Part shown: one piece after another, positions 22,095 through 36,386 of the stretch
How positions within the stretch are numbered: the stretch's first letter is position 1
Layout: each line of letters begins with the position of its first letter
Origin: Armillaria gallica
Lineage: Eukaryota; Basidiomycota; Agaricomycetes; Agaricales; Physalacriaceae
Direction: 5' to 3'
Length of the DNA stretch: 64,000 nt
Assembly: GCA_037576215.1 (NCBI GenBank)
Contig: JBANDB010000012.1
Location: 1,364,001-1,428,000 of the forward strand
Program-made: the position numbers and the translations under genes
Notes under the pieces: model-generated
Database searches by the model: none
Seen by the model: only the letters and a program-made list of their open reading frames with translations
Told to the model about the DNA's origin: nothing

Positions 22095-23341
22095 TATGGA
22101 AATTGTAGAATGAAATGAGTATAAATATGGTACAAGGCAGAGTTCAATAAAGGGTGCGTCGACGGTCGCGCCTTGAAGGTTCGGATTGATCACTGGAAGG
22201 CTTCCCGATCAAGCACATACAAATAGTAGAAAAAGCAAAGGAAAAGCACACCGAAAGAAAATAATACTGGAATAGTGCTACATTACATTTGTATCGAGGC
22301 TCTATTTTCTCGGACTAACTCTAGGACATCTTACAAGTATTTGCGGGCAAATGTAGTCTTATAAGTGGATAAATTCAAACTATCCCAAATGGCCCGTTAC
22401 AGACACTGTGACCCGGAATCACCGGATCAATATCCAACTTTGGTCCTGCCCAAGTCTTGCCTCTAAACATGACGACATCATCATCACCCGGAAACGGACT
22501 AACTAGCTTAAAGGAGTCCCGCCGTTACGCGTTACGCGGAGGGAATGGCAGCCGTCAAGCCGGCCAAACAATTTGGGGCATAACCCTCCCAGAGATGTCG
22601 ATGAAACCCACTCACCGTTACGCGTTACACTTATGGTTTCAAGAAACTAAACGCCTGGGCCTGGCCACGACTGTGTGAATGAAACGTAACGCGTATACTG
22701 TTAGGTAGGCTCGTGACCAGCTCGCTTCGCACGTGGCTACGCTATTTCACTATGGAACCGCCCAGACCAGACGCTTCGCAAAAGTGAAATAGCGTAGCCA
22801 CGTGCGAAGCGAGCTGGTCACGAGCCTAAATGCTAGGTGTTGCCTAAAGCAGTCACTTGATGCGCTTTTCTGCTCAACTCCAAAAGAGGTTAGGTATGCA
22901 TTCCTTTTTTACGGGAATGAGTATGTTGTGTCTTTTTTGCTAAATTGATTTTATTTATTTATTTGACGATTTGGATGTATCGCCATCTCTCACGCATTTA
23001 TGATTCGTTCGGCTTGGAGCTTCGGAAGGATATGTTACATGCATGGAAGAGTGTCTATATCAGTTTTCATACGATTCCTTCCATTCCAAGGACCCGTAGT
23101 ACTTCACACCATTAAATTTAGAAGGAATCCCGACCAGTGAGATTGTGCTGTGGTCAAAAGCCTGTGTTGTCAAAATACTAATTATGCATGAATCTATGTA
23201 CATAAATATGTGCACCAAAAAGAAAGTCGTGATAAAGTGTGGTACCATAGTGATAATATATTACAGCCAAATGCATGGTCATATTCACCTTACTCGTTCG
23301 TATTTACCTCATAAAAAGTGCCATGGGAGTGTCCCAGGGTA
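22095..23341. other. intergenic region with large inverted repeat
   Basis: No gene supported. It contains the perfect inverted repeat listed separately and two copies of CCGTTACGCGTTAC-like sequence near 22522 and 22616. Confidence 0.5.
22706..22828. repeat. perfect 46-bp inverted repeat (snap-back)
   Basis: Left arm 22706-22751 and right arm 22783-22828 are exact reverse complements over 46 bp, separated by a 31-nt spacer. The arm begins TAGGCTCGTGACCAGC. Bases just outside the arms do not pair. RNA read through it would fold into a long hairpin. It codes for nothing I can see and may be a foldback element or a recent palindromic duplication. Confidence 0.95.
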
Positions 23342-25212
23342 TCAAACCGCGAGACTATGTCGTCGGGTCTCCTCATCGTACAAGCCGGCTTTCCGGGCTC
23401 CCTGTCGTCGTTTTCCGTCGCTGACCCACCCATTTCCCAGTCCTTTGGCCGGCATGTACTCAGCATCCGCCTCCACGCCATCGTCGTCCTCATCGTCGAG
23501 TGCAGGTGGTGGTGGTCTCGACCGTTTTCTCTGCCCTGCCTTCGATGACGGACGCGAAGGTGGAAGAGGTAGCTGCGCAGGGTCAATCGCTGTTCCATTG
23601 GCGCGAGGATGTTCGAACGACGACCGAGTCTCGGTATCATTGTCCGCATCTTGCATAGTGTCGTCCACTACGGTCTTGTACGTAGGCGTGGCCAGTGCAG
23701 CAGACGCCGATGCTCGCTTTTTCGGTGCACCGGTAGAGTCAGGTTTCCGCATTTTCCTGGAGTGTTTTTGTCAGGCGATGAGAAGGCGATCAAATAGTGG
23801 ACACAACGCACGTGTTTAGCTTGGGTTCAGCGTAATTTACACTTTTTCTGACCCGACGCTCGCGTCCACCAGTGTCAGATTCAGGCTCTGGGGGTGGCGT
23901 GGGACTTGATGAGTGGGGAGTGGGAAGATGGGAGGATACCAAGAACTGGCGAGGTGCTGCAGAGTCTCCTGGAACGATGTCGACTGCAATAAAATATTAG
24001 CTTTACAGGATGCGGTCAGCCCGAGAATGCACACCAGAGTCATCGGCCGGGGTCCGCCGCCTAGGTGAGTTTGTTACGTCCTTAAACTTGAGTTTTTGAG
24101 ACGCGCAGCTCAAGTCGCCGTCTTCATCTTGGACAGATTTCATTTCCTTATCGCGGGGGGTATCGGCTTCCCGGTCCTTATATCTGCGTCGTTTCTCCTT
24201 CTTGACTTTGACTCCTCCCGTGTCTTCCTCCTCCTCCACATTTTCGACCAAGCCATTGTAGACAGCTGCTTCCTCTTCCTCCTCTTCACACGCCTCGTTC
24301 TCCGCCTTCGTCATTCCCAGAATCGGAGTTACTGGCCGCTGCATAGATTCGTTGACCATGTCAATGTTGACTGTTAGCAGACCACTCTGACGTCGTGCAG
24401 GTTTCTTCCGCAAAGGATTCACATTTGCGGAGGAAAGATCAAGCATTGGGGGTGGAGAAGCTATCCGAGATGGCAGCGGCAGCTTCGACGCCGATAACCG
24501 TGGTCTTGTCTTTACCTTGCGGCGAGGACTGGGTGGTTTCTCGATGTCAATTTGTTCTTCCTCCGAGGTTAGGCTCGGCTCTTCCTCTTCGCAGATTCCT
24601 GGTACATTCGGAGGCCGGGATAGGCGGTTCGTTGGTGACGGCGACGACGAGGACGTGGCTGGTGATGGACGTCGTGTGGCTCTGGGGAGCGATGGCGTGG
24701 GGGGCTCTGAGGGCTGGCGTATGTCAAAGGTCTGTCGTAGGAAGTCGACATGCTTGGTAAGACCGAGAGCCTGGGAATCCGTCAGATACCGTCCTCAATA
24801 CCGATAACCAGACAAGTGTACCGCTATCGCTACCTCAGCCAGCACTTTCCCCGACTTTTCTCGTTCTCGTTTCAGTTCTGTAGAAAGGGCAATTTCCGAG
24901 GCCCGGAGTCGTAGATTTTCATTGTACAGTGTCGATATCTGGGCGTTCAGCTCTTCTATTCGAACGCTCATCGTTGAATTGAGTCTGCGTCAAGGAATAT
25001 CAGAAAACTGGCTACGATTAGATAAATTGCAGCGCCCACTTGGTTATCTGCTTGTTCGCCTGCAGAAACTTCTTCTTGACTGTAGTGCCACCCACAATCA
25101 GTTATCTCGCGGAGAAAATGTAGAAACAAGGTGACAACGCACAGTTCTCGAACTCGAAAAGGGCGTCATTCTGCCGCACCCCCATGGACACACGAGACTC
25201 CCTCCTGCTCAT
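23342..25212 (-). CDS. SGO1: shugoshin, centromere cohesion protector
   Basis: Multi-exon gene starting MSRRESRVSMGVRQND. The N-terminal coiled coil is recovered by joining FKKKFLQANKQITK, LNSTMSVRIEELNAQ and STLYNENLRLRASEIALST, the region that in shugoshins dimerises and binds PP2A-B56. The C-terminal shugoshin motif is clear: RRVRKSVNYAEPKLNT joined across an intron to KMRKPDS. Between them lie acidic and basic disordered stretches (EEEEEEAAVYNG). The protein ends DEETRRHSLAV. Shugoshin protects centromeric cohesin from separase by recruiting phosphatase. A decayed fragment of the same gene type lies at 1670-2080. Confidence 0.88.
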
Positions 25213-25871
25213 GGCAGCCGGCGACGACGGGCGCTCGTTGCAACGCAAATGTAAAACAAAAGGTGGGAATGGCCCACGTCCGTGGTCAACACGCGTTGAT
25301 GGAAAACAAAATCACGTGCCGATATTTCTCCATTTGGTTCGGCTTGTTTCTCACACACCGGTCCGATATCCGGTCGGAGCCTGTAGGCGCGAGTAGGTCC
25401 ATCATCAGGATTGTCCGGAGATTAGCATATATGAGGCCCCGGAAATGAAAAATTGTTTAGTATATTTTTGGGCGAACGACATCTTTGTTTGAGTCAGCTA
25501 TTGCTCAGTCTTGACTTGGAGAAGCGTCAGGAAGGATTTGTTGAGCGGCGGAGTGGACATATAGACCTCAATGGTTGCTCGATGAGTCGGTTCCTCTGGA
25601 AATTTGACCAAACCGCTATAAATAAGTAGGGAAACAATCTTCGGAGCAGGAGAACATTTGTTAAACATTTGTCACATCTGGCAGGATTCATAGTCTTCTA
25701 CAACTGCGAGCGTTCGGAGTTCAAAACCATGGAACAGCCCTCTGAGTCGTTCAGTGTGGGAAATATCACCTAACTAGCCTACTTCCCAGTTATACATTTA
25801 GGTACTGCTAAGGTTAAATACTACACATTACTATGAAAAGCACATCAAAGCAAATAAAAAAACAGCCAAAA
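25213..25871. other. intergenic, no gene seen
   Basis: Upstream of shugoshin. A TATAAATA stretch near 25617 on the plus strand has no gene after it. Confidence 0.35.
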
Positions 25872-27330
25872 TCATGCGTTGACATTGTCAAGTCGCGCAT
25901 GGAGTACCATATCTGTGTACGGGTGTCCAAGAACACCACTGATAGCTTTCTAACCATCATCGTAATCGCCCTTCCACGACTCTATAACTTCCGCGGCTCC
26001 ACTGAGCCTCATCACCCTTGTAACAGCTAGTCGCAAGTTGCACAGATCCGGCGATGGCAGGGGAATATTATTCTTAAAACGTCCCCCCTCCGCCCCAAAT
26101 TTCATTCGTGTTCCGTCTGCAGGTTCGTATGGAAAGATCCGGCCACCCAGCTTAACGAAGTAATAGTCCCAGGCATCCTAGGTCCAATGAGCTCAGACAT
26201 TGGTCATATTCAACGAAGACTTACTCGATCTACATTTTCTATCGCTTCTATAGCCCAACACATCTCCTCAAGGTTTTATGGGCATCATGGGGGAGGAGCA
26301 GGCAATTCGCCGGACCATTCACCTGAGTCGCAAAACGCTTTGTGAGTTCCTCGTCATTCCAAAACGCTGCAAAGGCTTGATGGACTAGGGGATTCTTGTA
26401 GAAGCGATCAGTATCAACAGGGGCGGAGCAGAGTTCATTCAAACCTCATGGTTCGCAAGCTTCGCGGGACATATATACGCCAATTTAGGATCCGTAGTAA
26501 CCCTGTCGACCACAGGGGTTCTAGTGCTAAACAGCAGATGTGTGAGGAGACATTTCTTTCCGTCGCGTTCTCGAACCTCAACCAGTCATTTAAGTGAATT
26601 CAGCAATACAGCAGGGGGGAAGAAATTACCAGCTTTATCATTTCCTTTTGTCCATAGTGGTCGGGCGTACCGAAGCGCTCCAAAGTCACTTTGATCTCTT
26701 CCAAAGATTGAAAATTGGGTGTCTCCCCACCGCTTTCGACCGGCACTGCTCGGAGACCTGAAGGGCTATACACTAAAATCAAGCATCAAGTTAAGGCCAA
26801 CACTGAAAACCGATCATACAAACTTGCTGAGCCAAGGTGACTGAAGAACTCATGCGCAAAGTTGACTATTGGCGACCAGTCCCAGTGGTCCTTGCAATGG
26901 GCCCGCAAAGTGTCCCTATATTCTTCGGGGGTAACACCCGCCTCTTTAGTGGCACTAGACACTGGACCAGCCGGAAGTGAGGACGTACACAGACTGTGTA
27001 CTTGTAGACGTTACCATACTGCACAACGTCGTCCGACACGTTGTTCGCAGCCATAACTTGCTGAATCAGAAGGCTGACTTTCACGGTCAGCTGCAAACCC
27101 TTGCATTGTTGAATGAGATGGTATAGGAAACGTCCGGTAGGTATTTGACCAAACTCGGCATTTTTAGAGGGTGGTTCTCCTGACTGGTGCTGTTCGGCCT
27201 ACGGTACAAAATTGCCGCAGCGGAGACCTACTGCTGGATTTCTCCTTTTGCAATTACCGGAGAACAGACTCGGAAGGGTATTCGGTGCATCGTTGAAAAA
27301 GGTGCACAAGCAGGCCTTGGAGCGCTCCAT
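25872..27330 (-). pseudogene. HNH endonuclease-like protein, dead copy 2
   Basis: Paralogue of the gene at 8689-10178, colinear from MERSKACLCTFFND to the final RLDNVNA. The core is damaged. The motif corresponding to ELAHICP reads KLAYICP, replacing a likely catalytic His with Tyr. The run of five T in copy 1 (9101-9105) is four T here (26275-26278), shifting frame right after the HDAHK motif into an early stop. Introns are preserved, so it arose by DNA duplication and not by retrocopying. Confidence 0.82.
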
Positions 27331-29321
27331 GATGTCGGTGACTATTAACAATGCGACGTAGTAGTATCGGCTTAGCAATAAAGCGGGGGGCCATCGCAAG
27401 CGTGGCAAGTCCGAGTCCTCAAGTAGTTTTGGTGAGCCCGTAGGTGAACAACAGATAGGTAATTTCAGAATATTTAAATTGGTTTAAAAAAATTCGGAAA
27501 GAAAAGAAGCGGAAGCGGTCGCCATCATCGTCAGCCTATCATGCGTGCGTTTCGTGGTTTTCATAGCCTGAGCAATGTTGCTGCGCGCTTGCCATTTCTT
27601 GTAAATAGTGGGCTTCGACGCTGGCGCTTCTTTGGTGCTTGTTCTTCCTTCCCGTCGCCCCCGCACGTAAATGGCAAGCGCGCAGCAGCAAAGGTCGAGT
27701 GACAAGCCTATGAATACAAGAAATGGCGAGCAGGTGGGGCGGGAACAACAAACGAAACGTATCCGACATGAAATCACACCGTCGCAACACACCAGTAGAA
27801 AACAATGCGGCGGCAGGAGTGGATCTCGCCAGTATCACAGGGACGCGAGCAAACAGAAACCACTCCGTCTCAGCGCACCATTAGAAACAGTGCAGCAGCG
27901 GCAGGAGCGAGACTTGCAGCCGCAACGACAACCAAAGCAACGGGAAACAATTCTCGGGACAGAATAAAAAGATCAGTGAATTGGAATGCCAAAACAAGAG
28001 TGCGCACGATGGTAGATGGTCAAAATGATGGTCACGGTCATGGAGAGGAGACAAGAAGAAAGTGTGGTGGTGTTGGAAGATACCGACAGTAACCTAGGAC
28101 CAAAGGTGAGCGAAAAAATGACCGTAATTTACCGTAAACTTACCTGGATGAGATCGGCGCCGTTACTTTGTCGTCGTCGGTCGAGCTCTGGTAGGGTTTC
28201 TGGGCATGCATGCAGCCTAACGTTGGAAGATATTGTCCGATTGTTAATGTTGGTATGTCCTTAGCATGGTTTTGCGTTTTGAACTCGTAGTTTGTGGCGA
28301 TTAGAGCGGATTTCCATACGTGGTGATGAGGGATGGGTTGGCGTGCGCTACTGGGTGTGCTGGGTGTCGATGGTGATGGGGATCACTCTGAATAGTGTCC
28401 AGCACAGTGGGTGCGTGTGCGTCGTTTGGGAGTCGCTCCTCTCAGCTGCCTCATTCGAGGGTTTTGGGAGCTATGGACGCCAATCTGGGCTCTTAGGGCT
28501 ACAGTATTGATCAAAGAACATCTAGAATAGGTGTCACAGCAAAAGAAATAAAAGAGACGACTTTCCCGGCGATTAGGAAGCAATGGAAGTCAGTGAAGGT
28601 GAGTCTTTGGCCGGACCGGAAATTGTCAACAGAATTGATTTGTAAGCAAATTAAAAAGGGCCTAAGATCCCAAAGGGGAATCCTCGGGGAATCACCAACA
28701 TACTCAGCCACATTTAGAGCTCAGGTTGCAAAGACCGAATCCTGTATACACAGGACTCGGAACTTTGTTCCCACGGCCTTCTGTGTCACTGGTCACTGGT
28801 CAGTCCCATTTCCTTTCCATCCGTCTATTTCCAAGTGCTGCGACGTTTACTGAGTGGTCGAGCGTTGAAGTACTCCCTATCGCTGGGTGTCTAGAATTCC
28901 TGAGACGCCAGTTGTTCGCTAGAATTGAAGGAGGTTTTGAACGGCGCAGAACGGTGGTAATTTCGGGCTGCCCTCAGGCTACACGTTTGGAGTGGAAATG
29001 CTCCAACTTTGTTTGTGTGCTTGCAGGTCACTCTGGAAATTTCTGAACATATTTAACGTTTGTTTATGCGCTATGTTTTCTCGGAACTCCTACTTGGGCC
29101 TTAGCAGATTTGTATGTCGTCCGCATTGAGAAAAAGTTTCGACCCAGTTATTTGCTCGCCTTGATATACCTAAGGATTCTGCTAGCGACGTATTTATACA
29201 ATCATATTACAAGGGCTACATGCCTGAGAAAGGAAATTGTTCTCCGAGAATATATGTTCGAAGATTTATTATACACAAACCACGGAAACGGTACCATCAG
29301 TTTGATTCCGGCGAAATGGAC
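27331..29321. other. repeat-rich intergenic region
   Basis: Contains the low-complexity remnant at 27671-28092. The plus-strand open frames at 28016-29430 have no recognisable content, and the last overlaps the 3' end of cyclase gene 1. Confidence 0.35.
27671..28092 (+). pseudogene. remnant of a low-complexity/coiled-coil gene
   Basis: Two imperfect tandem units (about 27777-27840 and 27860-27925) encode TPSQxTxRN-like then AAAAGARLAAATT-like sequence, in different frames. An acidic part reading ESVVVLEDTDSNLGPK follows in a third frame. This resembles the disordered N-terminus of multicopy mushroom proteins with a Ser/Ala-rich start and a coiled coil, but no complete frame exists. I infer a decayed fragment; the family assignment is weak. 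Confidence 0.35.
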
Positions 29322-31184
29322 TCAGAAAAAGGCCTATTTCGTCGTTATTCAAAGAAATGTTCAGCGTGGGAATAGGAACGTACCGCAGCGTTTGGAGGGC
29401 TTGCACACCCGCCAATACTTATCCGAATAGATGGTCAGAATTTTGCTACATCCTCGAAAGCGTAAAGCATACTGACATATTCAGCGGCCAGGACGAAAAG
29501 AAGAACGTGTAGCGTCCCGTCGTACCGCATATCTCTGACAGCTTTTCCAAGTCAAACATTTCACCTAGCACGGTAGTCAATAAATTTCGGGTTTTACACT
29601 GCCATGTTCGCGTACCTATTGGCATACCCCAAAGGCTGCGGAAAATTGCAATGTCAACAGGATACAATCAGTGTAATAATCACGAAGCCTTACGCCAACA
29701 ACGTCTGGAAACTAGTATGAGACTAGGGCATCTAACAGTTAAAGGGATTAACAAACTTGATGCATGTGCGGCGTTCCTTGGGGTGTAGGCCAGCGCTGTA
29801 TATGACGGAGTTTGTTTAGTTGTGATTTTATACACTATATGTTGTGGCGCACCTCAAGAGCTGGTTGGTCAGACGCTATAGCGGCGAAATGATTGTTCCT
29901 AAGAGGATATTCCTATGAGTCAACACCATCTTCGGCCTACACATCACATCGCAGAGTTGTCATACCAGAGGAACCGCTTCATGTCGTCCGACTGCTCAAT
30001 TCCGGCACTATCGTGAATGATCGGGTTTGAACTCAGTCCATCGGTAAAGGCGGAGAGAAAAGGGCTCACAAAGTCTCTGGCTTACTCCCCAATGCATCTC
30101 TCTCTTGCTGTGTCACCTCGTTGAACTTTTTTATAAATCCCACGCGAATGATTAAGATGTCTCCCGTCCTGAATTTAACCCCTTGATAGGCGGCACACGC
30201 TTCAAGTTCTTTGACTGTAATTGGGTGAGTCGTCCAAGGATCATAAGGCAGTGGGTTTCCTCCCAGCGTGTAATATCGGACTAAATCCAGAAAGACGCCT
30301 CGTCCGCATATGCCGTGATTTGCCCAGTCTACATATACCAGACACCAATCAAATTTACCCACCGATGTCAATCAATGGCCTTACTTTGAATACCGAGGTG
30401 TTTGTGGCTTGGGTTGATATTGTTAGGGTCGGAGACGCATATACTGCCTCCGGGGATTGAATCAGTGTGAGTGCTACAGGCGAAAAATAGCATGAGCACC
30501 GGATATCCTGAAAGTAGAACAAAGCAACGCACTTGTTGTAAAAGATATCATGTTCGATCAGTCCAAAATGTCTCATTCCATCCCATTGAGTACCGGATTG
30601 CGAGTTCTGCTGAGACTTTGGCCATCAAATTCCCAGGTTTTTTCTAATGCATACGCACGATATGAATCTCGTCGTCTCGTGTGCCGCGATCGTGGTTATC
30701 GATCAAAAGTATTTCCGGACTTCTGCGTCGAAACATCGGCTGTGATATAGTAGCAACGATGACGGACCGAATTGGGGGTGGAGATATTATCACTTACCTT
30801 GCTGGGGAAATTCAATGGCCTAGCACGTGTGTCATCAAATAGCTCTCTTGCCGAAGTCGAAGGAAAGTGCCGTACCAATTTAATGAGACGGTCTGTCCTG
30901 TCCTGTGTGCTAGGATTAGCCGAGCATGCCTATAGTCATCACATTTAGGTACAAGCTCACTTAATCTCATCTGAGGCGGCCGTTCTGACCACTTCCGCCG
31001 TTAACAGATTGATCGTTCCGAGCTGGTCATCAGGACCCCAAACCTGCCATGCGCATCCTTTATGATTCTTGAACATGGGAAGTTCATCGAACGTCGGTAA
31101 CGTCTCATGGTTTGCTGTATTCAGTTCCCGGGGAGCAGCATGCGCCAGAATCTGTTGAAGGCGATTATTCGAAGGATTGGTCAT
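29322..31184 (-). CDS. cyclase-family protein (PF04199), gene 1
   Basis: Multi-exon gene from MTNPSNNRLQQILAHA to a last short exon reading AFF and a stop. Joined exons give WGPDDQLGTINLLT, LNFPSK, SGTQWDGMRHFGLIEH, NHGICGRGVFLDLV, EACAAYQGVKFRTGDILIIR, QSDDMKRFLW, NHFAAIASDQPALE, LWGMPIG, EMFDLEKLSEIC and GRYTFFFSSWPLN. The order fits the fungal branch of the putative cyclase/kynurenine-formamidase-like fold, whose members hydrolyse amides or esters using bound metal. The classical HxGTHxD metal motif is replaced by WDGMRHFG....H. Gene 2 next door is a tandem paralogue with the same intron positions. Substrate unknown. Confidence 0.82.
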
Positions 31185-31831
31185 CGCAGTTGAGGTGTTT
31201 CGAGGGAGTGATAGTGAGCAAGAAGAACGAACTCCCTTACTTATTGATATCTGTGCGGAGGGTCAAGTCTATTCCGCCAGCTGACGATCTTTTTCCATCT
31301 GGATGTCATCTGACAGCCAAGTGGGAATGCACGCTAACACTCCTGGTAAGCAGCTATTTCCCGTCAGACAAAAACCGGTGACAGTGGGTGTATGCTATAC
31401 GGAACTTAGATCCACACTTTTGGCCACAGCAGAAATGAGTTGGGAGTCCCTGTAATAGTAAAAAACTGACGGATTTTGGGATTAAAGGAGCGTGTAAAAA
31501 CTTCATCTCTATTCCAATCGTTTCCCTTAGATTTTGACCGGCGAGCGAGTCACCTGCCAGGGGTGATTATAAAAACTCGCACAGACTGAGATCCTTGTGC
31601 CCGAACTAGATCCTCAGTGACTAGAAATGAAAAATTGGAGACACAGTAACGGTTTCATCTTAACTGGTATCTCACCGAAGAAGGGCCACGTCGACTACTC
31701 AGGTTTATGTCTCGTATCATCTACGAGGGCGAAGAGAACAAACTAAATATAACATGGCGCATACTAAAGATTCAAGACCCATTCTTTCGACTGCATTGCT
31801 ATGTGATCAATCTCTGCCATGCAACCTGAAT
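31185..31831. other. spacer between tandem cyclase genes
   Basis: No gene seen. It includes the second copy of the dispersed stretch at about 31490-31580. Confidence 0.4.
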
Positions 31832-33632
31832 TTAGAACATCGCCTAGTACACAGTGCGTCAGCAAAGTAAACCAACAGGTGGCAAAAAAATACTTACGGC
31901 GGCATTGGGAGGCGCTGCACAGCCGCCGATGCTGTTGACAAAGCAGCTTTAGTTTTCAAGACAAAATCGCCGGGTTATACCACGCACATTGGAAGAGGCC
32001 ACGACGAGAAAAAGAAGGTGTAACGACCTGTTTTCTTGCAGACTTGCGACAATTTCTCGAGGTCAAACATTTCACCTGGAGAACAATGAGCGTCGTAGAC
32101 GTAAGCTACTCTGTGTGCTTACCGATGGGCATACCCCACAAGCTTGACAAGAAGTGAGCTCGATAGTCTGATGATTCTTGGGAAGCTTACCCCAAAATCG
32201 TCTAAAGTTAGGTATAAAAAAAGGTTCACACATGTCGCAATAGTGGAAGCGACGTACCTGGTGAATATGAGGCACACCGGCCGGTGGTGGCCAGCTCTAC
32301 GTTGATCCATGTTAATTACTGGATGACCACCTTATTGACTGCACAGACCTCCAAGGCGGGTTGATCAGAGACGATAGCGGAGAAGTGATTGTCCCTTGTT
32401 CAGCGATTGTGAACCTCCTGGAACATCGCCAAACAGAAACAATTGCGTCTTACCACAAGAAACGCTTCATATCGTCTGACTGGTCGATGCCGGCCCTGTC
32501 AGAGAACAATCAGGCATTTACAGAGCACAGCATCAAAGCAAACGGTTTACAGTGTCTCTTCGTCCCTGCTTCCCACAGCGTCCTTTTCATCCTGCGACGA
32601 CTCGTTGTAACGTTTGATGTGGCCTATACGAATGAGCAGAATATCTCCTGCCCTGAACTTTACGCCCTGCTTCGCAGCACACGCCTCAAGTTCAGGCACC
32701 TTGATCGCATAAGTAGTCCAGGGGTCGTACGGCAGAGCGTTTCCGGAAGAGATATAGAAATCGACCAGGTCGAGGAACACACCGCGACCGCAAATTCCAT
32801 GGTCTGCCCAATCTGAAGCGGAATTTAGGGTCAAAGGTTACGAGACCGAGGACAACCTTGACACACGTTGGATCCCTAGTCTGGATAATCGGGGGTCTAC
32901 ATTCTTAGGATCGGGAATAGGAACCTTGCCACCTAACAGCATATCCTTAGGAGTACTGGCATGGCGTCTCGTTGAAAGCGCAGCCACATGGAAAAGAAAG
33001 GGAATAACGTACTTATTGTAAAAAACATTGTGAGCCACGACGCCCAAGTGGGTCATTCCATCCCACTGCGAACCCGACTGTGTATCCTGGTGATTTCATA
33101 CAATTTGGCATGGAATCGATATCCAGAAGATTCATCGTACGCACCATTTCTATCTCATCCTCTCGATGAGCATATCCTCGCTCATCAGGCGTCATGAGTA
33201 TTTGCGCAGCTTTGCGTTTGAATAACGGCTACAATAGTGATCGATCAATCTGCGACTAGCACGAGCGGAATATAACGCAGGCACACCTTCTCTGGAAAGT
33301 TGATTGGCCTAAATTCTATTAGAGAAGTACACAAGGAAAGAGATCACACGAACACCCACCAATTCAACGATACGCTTTGGCCTGTTCTGATTCACGCATG
33401 CATCCAGATAGACGTGATATGACGAAAGGATGCCAATAAACTCCTACCTGATCTCTTCTGTGGCGGCTTGCCTAACCACATCATCGGTCAGCAAGTTGAC
33501 AGTTCCAAGCTGGTCGTCCTCTCCCCATAAACCCCATGCACAACCCTTGAAGTTGTGGAGGTTGGGAAGCTCGTCGAACGACGGCAACGGTCTTCCATCT
33601 TTGGTCTTCGGTGCGAGTCTGCAGGAAGTCAT
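31832..33632 (-). CDS. cyclase-family protein (PF04199), gene 2
   Basis: Tandem paralogue of gene 1, starting MTSCRLAPKTKDGRPLPSFD. Matching blocks are WGEDDQLGTVNLLTDD, SGSQWDGMTHLGVVAHN, DWADHGICGRGVFLDLVDF, EACAAKQGVKFRAGDILLI, QSDDMKRFLW, HFSAIVSDQPALE, PPPAGVPHIH, LWGMPIG, EMFDLEKLSQVC and GRYTFFFSSWPL. A penultimate exon reads IGGCAAPPNAA and a last exon adds AMF then stop, after a GTAAGT...CTAG intron. All blocks stay in frame, so the gene looks intact. As in gene 1, the usual cyclase metal motif is altered. Confidence 0.83.
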
Positions 33633-33664
33633 GACACTGCAACAGACCCATGACTTTGGCTTAG

Positions 33665-33672
33665 TTTATATA
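33665..33672 (-). promoter_or_regulatory. TATA element of cyclase gene 2
   Basis: TATATAAA on the minus strand about 33-40 nt before the ATG at 33632. Confidence 0.45.
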
Positions 33673-33900
33673 CCTGCTGCCGTGCCTTGACTGTGATAGG
33701 TGATAGGTGACCGAGAGACGGGTATGACTTGCTAACACTTGCCGGTGGATACAGCGGCGATCGTGACCCAAGTCTGTCTCTGTGAAATCAAGACGCTGAT
33801 CTTCAACGGCCACTACGATTAAATCAGATGTGATAACGATTAAAAGTACAACATATATATAAGTACCACGTAAAAAGGATTCGCCCACTATAGTGTCTAT

Positions 33901-36386
<2,486 letters not shown>

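Noticed and set aside
24096..24377. Leu/Phe-rich plus-strand frame resembling a membrane protein
   Set aside because: Antisense of the acidic Glu-rich part of shugoshin; the hydrophobicity is an artefact of complementing GAA/GAG codons.
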